Origin: Fragilariopsis cylindrus CCMP1102
Taxonomy: Eukaryota > Bacillariophyta > Bacillariophyceae > Bacillariales > Bacillariaceae
Assembly: GCA_900095095.1 (NCBI GenBank)
Contig: FMBT01000413.1
Location: 60,725 to 124,724 of the forward strand
Direction of reading: 5' to 3'
Length of the DNA: 64,000 nucleotides
Shown here: positions 56,647 through 64,000 of the stretch, piece by piece
Position numbering within the stretch: the first letter of the stretch is position 1
Layout of the letters: each line of letters starts with the position of its first letter
Notes under the pieces: model-generated
Databases searched by the model: none
Told to the model about the DNA's origin: nothing
The model's input: the letters and a program-made list of their open reading frames with translations, nothing else
Translations under genes and position numbers: made by a program

Positions 56647-59238
56647 ATGAAATTCTCTACAGCTACTACACTCACCGCTGCTATTATGGTTGTTGCTACT
56701 ACTGTTGCAACCACCACGGCTGCTTCTGCTTCTGCTTCTGCTTCTGCTTCTACTTCTGCTTCGGACCCTCGTACTACTAACACTAAATCTGCTGTACGTG
56801 GTGGAGTCCCGGTACCATCAGTTCGTACACCGCAACAACGTACACCGCAACAACGTACACAACAACGTACACAACGTAAGTTACAAAATGAGTTTAGTTG
56901 TCCCTTATATAAAAGAGAAACTCAAATGGAAGATCATGAATTCGATTATTCCAATTGGGCCTGTGAAATGGAAGATGGACAATTTATTGATATTGATGAT
57001 ACTGTCACAGAACTATTAGATACAATGAATGCCTCTTCTGGTACCACTCTCATGAAAGTGATTTCGGGTGCCGACGCCTACGTGACAAAAAATCTGGACG
57101 GGTTTGAAGGAAAAGCATCCTCATCAGGATCATCCACAAAAATTCAAATCCCAAATGCCTCGGAACAAACTTTATCCGTCGATGAATTACCGGAAACGGA
57201 TGTACGTCATTATAAATCTCGAAGAAAACAACGTCAATTAAAACAATTACAAGCGCAACAGGCATATTATCAAGATGAAGCAAGCACAAACATAAATCCA
57301 TCCAATAATAATGATCATCGTAATCTTGCACCCAGTACACCGGGTACATTAGATACATTAGTGGTACGTGTGATATCCGGTGATAATACAGTAATCAAAG
57401 CTAGTCCAGCACAACTTCGAAATGATATCTTTGAAGACGCCTTTTGTTTAGCCACCGGATACGCGGCCTGTTCAAAAAATCAATTAATTATTGCACCCAT
57501 CCCTTCCAAAGGTGATAAGGGTATTGTTGATGTACGTATTGATGCGATAGAAAATGGATCGAATGATAATGACTTTCGTGAACAGGCTGTTACCAAATTA
57601 ACAGAAACCTATGGTCGATTAGATAACTTTAGTGACCTGGTGATGCTATGTTTACCAGAAGGTACCGGTAATTTTGTCGCATACGCCTATGTAAATTCCT
57701 ATTTATCAGTTTATAATAGTTATTGGTGTCAAAGAGCCTCTGCACAAATGCATGAGGTGGGACATAATTTAGGTTTAGGTCATTCCAATGAAGGGACACA
57801 AGCCTACGGTGATCAATCCTCAATGATGGGATATTCGTACAATCAAGATGATGGACCTAAAATGTGTTTTAATCCAGCGAAAGGTTATCAACTTGGTTGG
57901 TACGATCGACAAAAATTAACATTTGATCCATTAATCACCACGTCTCAAAACAATGCGTTTGCTACGAAGTCCTTTACATTAAATGGTGTCATTAATTATA
58001 ATACAAATTCACAACAGGCAACATTACAAAATACCAATGTTGTACCATTAGTATCATTACGATTGAAACAATATGGTGATACCAGATTAGCATCGTTAAA
58101 TAATAATTATGGTCCTGATTTTTATGTTGGTTATAATCGACAAGCTGGTATTAATTCTGGTACAATAGAAGCAAAAAATCAAATTACGGTCCATCGGAAG
58201 GAATCTGGTGCACCAATGTCTTATGGTGAATCGAATCGATTAGCAGCATTAAGTGTTGGTCAACAATATACCATTGATAATTATAAAGGTACACAATATA
58301 GTGTAACAATTAAAGTAAATTCCATTACCAATAATTTACAAGATGCGAATATTGAAATTATTACCTCCGGTGGTGATCCAAACGCACCACCACCACCCAC
58401 ACCAGCACCAGTACCACCACCCACACCTGCACCTGCACCATGTAATGGACAAGGTTCATTTGTATTTAAAGTATCAACTGATCCAATCGATGATGAAACA
58501 TCATGGTCTATTACTAACAGTGACAAAACTATTGAACTTGGGGATACAAAATTAAAAGGAGGTTACTTATATACGTATTCACCAATTTGTTTAAATACTA
58601 ATAATCAAAAATATACAGTGGACGTAACTGATGCAAGGGGGTATGAAGGATACTTAGATGGACAAATGGTATTTAAAAAACCTTTTACACAATCGTCAAC
58701 GTCTACAGCAAGTACATTTTGTATTGGTAATTGTGATACATCTCACCAACATCATCACCAACACCAGCATTTAATAATGTATCCACAGAATCACCAACGA
58801 ATCACCAAACAACAATGTATAGATGAACGGTTATAATCAAAAATAAAAAAAAAATTGTGAATGGGTTGGTAAAGGCAATAAACGAAAGAAAAGAAAAAAA
58901 TGTAAAAAGAAGACAAGATAAATGATAAACGAGTACGAAATTATTGTCAAGAAACATGTGCCAAAGTGAATCAGGGTCCATGTAAAGACAAGAATTAACA
59001 ATTAACTCCAAAAAATAAAGATGATGATGATGATTCAGATTCATCATCCTGTGATAAGGACGATCAATCGGATTATTTATTTAAAAATAAACAAAATAAA
59101 GATTGTCTATGGGTTGGGAAAGGTAACACAAAATCAATTAAAAAGAAATGTCGTAAGAAAGATAAAAATCTTGGTGGACGAATATATCACTATTGTCCAA
59201 AAACATGTGGTCAAGTTGGTAAAGGACCATGTAGTTAG
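56647..59238 (+). CDS. Secreted M11 (gametolysin-type) zinc metalloprotease with Pro-rich linker and Cys-rich C-terminal domains (3' part frameshifted)
   Basis: The clean frame is 56647-58836 (729 aa). It has a signal peptide (about 1-26), a Gln/Arg-rich propeptide and a catalytic domain with HEVGHNLGLGH (369-379), the HExxHxxGxxH zinc motif. The Met-turn region is SSMMGYS (391-397). The order and the 'KMCFNPAKGYQLGWYD' segment fit peptidase family M11, enzymes that digest cell-wall glycoproteins. After a PPPPTPAPVPPPTPAPAPC linker comes a beta-type domain with 'WSITNSDKTIELGDTKLKGG' and FCIGNC. From about 58740 the frame changes. Further along are a Pro/Thr/Ser linker and two Cys-rich modules starting CEWVGKG and CLWVGKG, each ending with Y-C...TC...GPC, the last stopping at 59238. 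These ShK-like modules lie in shifted frames, so at least two or three single-base breaks exist. They probably help bind the wall or protein partners. Confidence 0.8.
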
Positions 59239-59256
59239 TGATCGATGGACGAAACG

Positions 59257-59306
59257 GAACGAAAAACGAAACGAAACGAGAAAGAAACGAAACGAAACGA
59301 AACGAA
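59257..59306. repeat. (ACGAA)n microsatellite in the protease 3' UTR
   Basis: Repeated ACGAAACGAA units directly downstream of the protease stop. Frames crossing it are artefacts. The gap 59307-59556 shows nothing else. Confidence 0.7.
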
Positions 59307-59556
59307 GAAGTACAGTTTTAAAAAGAATTCAAGAAATTCAAATCAATCTCGAATGTGTACAGATAGAATTGCAACAACTACATACATATACAAACACAAT
59401 TTTTATCTAGATTTAAATAAAATCAATTTTAATACAACACACACAGACACACATACACACATACAAACAAATACATCTAGGTCTACTACTTACTATAATA
59501 ATATAATACTGAACTCATTATTTAGCTTAAGAAACTAGCTTTCGTTATAATACAAA

Positions 59557-60483
59557 TTATATCAATAGCCGCCTGCACTGCCTTGTAATCATCATCGTAT
59601 CATCATGATGCATCTGATGAATCATCAAGCAGTTCCGGTCCAATATACGAGCGGCATTGGCGATCGTTCTCCTAAAAAATTGTGTCCCTGCCGAGGGATT
59701 GTTCTGGTTGTTGCCGTCAAGTTGTTCACAGGCAGCATCTTCAAATACAGCATCTTCAAGTAGTTGTAGTAGTAGTAAGTAATCAGTAGTATTGCTATTT
59801 TTGGTTCTCCTCGATCTTCTCGAACTTCCTCTTCGACAGCCGCGCATCTTCTTTGAGTGCCGCAACACTCTGTGTGAGGATATCAATATGTGCTTTGTGT
59901 ACCTTAAGGACCTTATCAAATGTCGCTTGATTACCGACAATGGCCTTAATATGAGTTGTAGTACTTGCAATGGAACTTGTTTTCCTGCAATGGAACTTGT
60001 ACTTCCTGCAACATTTCAGCGAGTCCTGCAACACATCTAGCGAGGTCCATAATGTCGTTTGTATTTCTTGCACACCTACAGTGAGGTCCTTAATGCAACT
60101 TGCATTTTCTACAACGGCCTGTTGAAGTCCAACAGCATTCCCTGCAAGAATAGTCATATAATTCTCCAAATCATTCTGACCGAAACGAGAATCCTGACAA
60201 CCACAACACAACAAAGAATGGATGCAAGTAAATACAAACATTACATAGAAAGCAGAGAGGAGTGAGTACGGTACGTACAAGAAACACACACACACACACA
60301 CAACGTCATCGAATGACAATACAAATAGTAACGTACCGTCGAAGATATGGCTCCTCCAGTATTAGTGAATGATGGTACTGCTACGGCAGCAGCAGCAATA
60401 CCGGTAGATGCGGATGCTAATGTTGGTGCTTGATCGGCCATCATGGTTGTTGTTTCCGGTCTCTGTGGTATTTCGATGATCAT
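59557..60483 (-). CDS. Coiled hypothetical protein, two exons, with possible extra C-terminal frame
   Basis: Exon 1 is 60483-60337 and exon 2 is 60193-59795, joined in phase 0 across a 143-bp GT(ACGT)...(TTGTC)AG intron, giving 181 aa. Exon 1 has 'MADQAPTLASASTGIAAAAV'. Exon 2 has 'DSRFGQNDLENYMTILAGNA', then heptad-like helices including 'VVENASCIKDLTVGVQEIQT' and 'LTQSVAALKEDARLSKRKFE'. A Cys/Lys-rich patch in mid-exon (about 59960-60030) overlaps a tandem TTCCTGCAATGGAAC repeat. A different frame there gives a better heptad, so a compensating pair of indels is possible. After the stop, another frame (to 59557) has 'LEDAVFEDAACEQLDGNNQN' and 'FFRRTIANAARILDRNCLMI'. This may be a frameshifted C terminus or an additional exon. 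Function unknown. Confidence 0.55.
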
Positions 60484-60807
60484 CGATGATAACAGATTAT
60501 TGTGATGAGACGAGGAGCGAAGTTATTCAAAAAAAGAAAGCTCCTTCAAACTCAAAAAGAGAACACAAACTCAGTACAGTACAGTACAGTACAGTAACTA
60601 ACGTTCTAGTGACATATACAAAAATATCTAGAATGTAATCGGCGTTGAACAAAGCCTGTCAGCTATTAATATTGACCAATCAAAAGTAAAATCAATTCCT
60701 CTATTTAATTAAAAAAATTTAAACTTCAACACAGCCATGTGGCGACTCACTCATTCTTAATTAGTAGCGCGCCGTATGGAAAACTCGGTACTGCTGTACT
60801 ACTATAC

Positions 60808-61039
60808 TGTACTTCCTTCGTGCAACGCTAACTTCAATAACTGCGCTATGGCTTGAAAATTTTCCGCCGAATTAACATGTTCAACAACGAAATTTGCAAG
60901 GAGGATGAGGGAAACTTGTGACTTTAACCCTCTATTTTGTGAGTAGATCTTAATATTTTAAGGTTTCAATGTGCTTTTACACACGCTAAATTTTCAAACG
61001 AGAGCGTAGTTGAAGTTAGCGTTGCACGGAGGAAGTACA
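60808..61039. mobile_element. MITE, family A, copy 3 (232 bp)
   Basis: TGTACTTCCTTCGTGCAACG... at 60808-60837 is inverted at 61010-61039, 30 bp with one mismatch, and the similarity continues inward through GCGCT and TTTGAAAATTT. The interior (GTTCAACAACGAAATTTGC, GGGAAACTTGTGACTTTAA, CTATTTTGTGAGTAGATCTT) is the reverse complement of the interior of 26543-26736. No coding capacity. Confidence 0.8.
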
Positions 61040-61107
61040 ATATCTACACGCAAGTTATTAACAAAAAAACATTCGAGGCTGGTATTAGATTCTTCGAAGC
61101 AAGGAAG

Positions 61108-61450
61108 AACAATGGCCAACAACAACAACAGCACCAACGATGAGACAGAAAGATGCCGTTGACATCTTCTTCTTCTATTCCACTACGCCTCGTCTCCCAC
61201 GACAACAAGAAGGATTGACTCCACCGCAAGTCATGGAATGTAACAACTGCAGCGAATCAATCAGGCTGTGAATAGTGAAGCAATTGCTGCGAATCATGTT
61301 GTGTTTTCAGAGTCAATTGCTACGAATCATGGCCGTGATGACCAGCATATTGTCACCTGTACCACCTGCTTCAAATATGATCGCGCTGCTGCTGCTGCTA
61401 CTGAGATCATTCAACAAGGATTTAAACGTGCATGCACCAGAGTGAGATGA
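61108..61450 (+). pseudogene. Decayed Ala/Asn-rich coil gene copy
   Basis: ATG 61108 opens MANNNNSTNDETERCR and stops. Further on, frame 61268-61450 gives 'NSEAIAANHVVFSESIATNH' and CTTCFKYD...TEIIQQGFKRAC. The N-run + TNDE start and the NSE-(V/A)-IAA repeat correspond to 17800-18377 on the other strand. AATAGTGAAG-AATTGCTGCGA is shared with one mismatch. It probably belongs to a repeated family, here broken. It begins about 70 bp beyond MITE copy 3. Confidence 0.3.
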
Positions 61451-62000
61451 TGTATTGAAGGGTAGAAAGATCTATAAGATGATTAATCACACGGCATTCC
61501 AATCGAAGACTCCAGCTGCTGCTTCAGTATCTGGAAACTAGTAGTGTAACAGCAACCACGAACGGCACTACAACAGCAACATCATCAATCATCTACTACT
61601 AATACTGATAATAAGAATGAAATAAAATAGTGGAAGAATCTAGATCCGATGTGGTGTCTATAGAAGAACGGGCCGCAACAAACATGGGGAAATAGCTATA
61701 GGATACACGATATGATATGGTACATAAAATATAGCATACAACATATGCAATTAGGATAGGGTAATATATAATAATACAATACAAATATAACTATAACTAT
61801 ACATACATCATACACAACTAGGCTACATAATACTTAGTCCTACATGATACAATACATTTTTTTAATAGAGATGCCATATCACCAGATGACACCAACAGCG
61901 TACCTATATATACTTATATATTTATTCACTTATATTCTTATCACTTTTAGTATACGTATATGGTTGCAAAAATAGAATTAGACACACCCACAGTTCTTGT
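61451..62000. other. Intergenic, no gene seen
   Basis: A/T-rich, with a run of ATAC/TATA-like dinucleotides near 61700-61830. It presumably contains the 3' UTR of the following minus-strand gene. Confidence 0.5.
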
Positions 62001-63429
62001 TTATAGAGTTAGTTGTCCCGCTTTTACTTGCTTTCCACTGTGCATAGGTTTGACCGTATATATATGTTTCAAATAGTCAGCATCATCCGAAATAGAATGA
62101 TGACCATAGTAATCTTTACTCTTGTTTCTGTACTCAGTCTGATCCATACTTTCGTCATCGTTGTTGCTGCTGCCAAGAGAGTACAACTGTGATGATGCAT
62201 CATCTACACCTGAATCGAACGTGCTGTTACCCAAACCACTACCACTGCCTAAACCACTACCACCAATAGGATATGGATTCAAGATTGAACCATTTGATTT
62301 TTCTGGAAAAAAAAGAGAAGTATCATCATCATCCCGTTGGTCATCGTTATTGACTTCCTTTCGTGATATATTATTATGGATTGACTTGTTACTTTCTGTA
62401 ATACCCGACAACACAGAAGTTTCATCATCGGTAACACCAGAATCCTTTTTTGTTCTCTTCTTTGGTACTATTAACTTTGGTATGGCCGAAAGTACATCTT
62501 TACTCTCTTCGTCGTTCTCGTTCTCGTTATTGTTAGCAGCAGCTTTGGTAGATAAAGGAGTAACACTAATATCTTCGGTGTGTCCTTCTTCCTCTATTGT
62601 TACCGATAGCAAAACGGGACGACGTTTATAAACAGCATTACTTGTTTTCCTCCTGCCAAAGCTCTTAGACGATGCACTACAATTCGTCATTTTCTTTGTA
62701 GATGACGTCGATAGCATCACATGATTTTTATCTTTTTTCTTTATCTGCTTGTTGTTCTTCTTTGCCTTGAATGCAAATTCTTCAGTAGGCGATAGTAGTT
62801 CTTGTGCTGGTGCAAGTACTGACGGGACGTGTGTGCTGTTATTATTGTTGCTTTTGTTACCGAAAGAAGAAGAAGTAGAAAAAGTCTTTTTAGATGAGAA
62901 TGCACGAGCTCTAACTCTTACCATATCTCTAAGATGTTCCTTTAATTTTTCTACTTTCGTCACTGTCGACTTCTTCTTCGTCGTCGTCGTAATCGACTTC
63001 GTCGATTTATTTGTACCATTCGTAACAACTGTATCCGCGTTAGTACATACTGTTTGTTCGTCGTCGTCACTCTTATTATTCATATTCGAATTTTTCGTCT
63101 TGCTCGAATTCAGAGGAGTCTTGGTACTCATGAAAGACTTATTCGTCTGAGCACCACATGATGATGCTGATGATGATAAAGGCACACTAGTAGTACAACT
63201 ATAACGAGGATCATCCAGAATCAATTCAGATTCTTCTTTACCTTCTTTTACTTGTTCTTGTTCTTGTTTTTCTTTTTCATCTACTTCTTTCGAATGCGGT
63301 TGCTTTTTCAGTTGCATATTAGAATAGACGATACCTTGCTGAACATCGGATAGGACTTCAGCGACTGCTTCAGCTACTGCTGCTACTGGTTCTGGTACTA
63401 CTACAACTGATTCACCGTTAGTATCATAG

Positions 63430-63462
<33 letters not shown>

Positions 63463-64000
63463 ATCGACAACATCGATTGCTGTTTGTGCAGTTGTTGATC
63501 AACAGCGTTGTCGATGACGGTCATAGTTGTTGGGGTTTCTTCTTCTGTGTAAAGGATCAGACCCTCGTGGTTGTTGTTGATGTTGTTGTTATTATTGATA
63601 TTACCGTTGCCATCGTTGTTGACATTGTCGGTGTTGTTGACGTAATTTTTGGAAGTATTTTTAGTAATAGAAGTAGCACTGCTAGTAACAGAAGGGGTAC
63701 TGCTAGTACTAGTAGTACTAGTAGTACTACCAATACAACAACACAAGTCTTCATACCCAGCAGAAAATTGTTCAAACCATGCATCATTATTATTATTGTC
63801 ACCGGCATCACTGAAAGCTGCTGCTCCTGCTGCTGCTACTATATCCGCATCATCAACTAGAGGTGTTGCTACTTCATCAAAAGTAGTCGATTCTACCAGA
63901 GTAGGAGGAGGTACGAGCAGTACTTCATTTAATTCCGATTCAATTGATGTTACTTCTGTAACTACCTCTTCTTTTCCTTCTTCTGCTTCTTCTTCCTTTT
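62001..64000 (-). CDS. Large Ser/Asn/Asp-rich hypothetical protein, 5' end beyond the window
   Basis: The minus-strand frame is open from the window edge (64000) to a stop at 62001-62003, about 666 codons. No ATG is needed at 63746: the codon there is TTG, and the frame continues upstream with 'DAGDNNNNDAWFEQFSAGYE' and an acidic Glu/Val-rich stretch. Asp and Asn runs come from (ATC)n/(GTT)n tracts (for example 63428-63462). Conserved-looking pieces are 'VEKLKEHLRDMVRVRARAFS' (a possible short amphipathic helix), 'KRRPVLLSVTIEEEGHTEDI', AIPKLIVPKK and the C-terminal 'DADYLKHIYTVKPMHSGKQV'. It is probably a disordered regulatory protein; many Ser/Thr could be phosphorylated. No catalytic domain was recognised. 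Confidence 0.65.

Overview
The window looks like nuclear DNA of a diatom, most likely a raphid pennate. Evidence: two plastid proteins carry secretory-type leaders with an ASAFAP-like cleavage site (5363 and 41834); introns are short GT-AG introns; coding third positions are A/T-rich; there is a gametolysin-type M11 protease with Cys-rich tails; and several families look like those common in diatom genomes (ankyrin-like, MYND-finger and 'EQERQ'-type hypotheticals). Species was not determined.

Layout. 1-3.2 kb: degenerate tandem repeats, no gene. 3.2-7.1 kb: ankyrin-like gene (-) and a two-exon plastid protein (+). 8.5-10.4 kb: membrane-anchored sulfotransferase (-). 11.4-12.0 kb: small coiled protein with a broken tail. 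12.8-13.5 kb: GNAT acetyltransferase (-) between two copies of a repeat. 14.1-14.9 kb: inverted-repeat element. 15.2-16.9 kb: Golgi-type glycosyltransferase. 17.8-19.3 kb: a decayed Ala-rich coil gene and a Cys-rich hypothetical behind a duplicated TATA region. 19.6-21.9 kb: low-complexity nuclear-type protein. 24.3-25.4 kb: MYND protein. 26.5-27.1 kb: MITEs. 27.4-30.1 kb: Gln/Asn-rich coiled coil. 31-32 kb: MITE and tandem hairpins. 32.7-33.4 kb: diatom hypothetical. 35.1-36.4 kb: secreted Cys-rich protein. 37.1-40.6 kb: two MYND proteins sharing an N-terminal module, separated by a nested transposon-like element. 41.8-43.3 kb: plastid ferredoxin-NADP reductase. 43.3-47.9 kb: repeats and faint coding remnants. 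47.9-50.7 kb: head-to-head paralogues of a secreted family. 53.7-54.0 kb: small secreted/anchored protein. 56.6-59.2 kb: M11 metalloprotease. 59.6-61.5 kb: coil genes and a MITE. 62.0-64.0 kb: Ser/Asn/Asp-rich protein running off the edge.

The genes do not form a pathway. They are a normal mixture: photosynthetic electron transport, secretory-pathway glycan and sulfate transfer, secreted proteins, and lineage-specific families. The densest unexplained signal is repeats: at least two miniature inverted-repeat families, one 1-kb composite element, tandem promoter and hairpin duplications, and recurrent TACTGTA/TACAGTA strings.

A strong caveat: about ten otherwise conserved reading frames are broken by one-base shifts, often at homopolymers or microsatellites. 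This includes three breaks in the ferredoxin-NADP reductase gene. The simplest reading is residual indel errors of a long-read assembly, not mass pseudogenisation. Such genes are annotated here over their full span, with the breaks stated.
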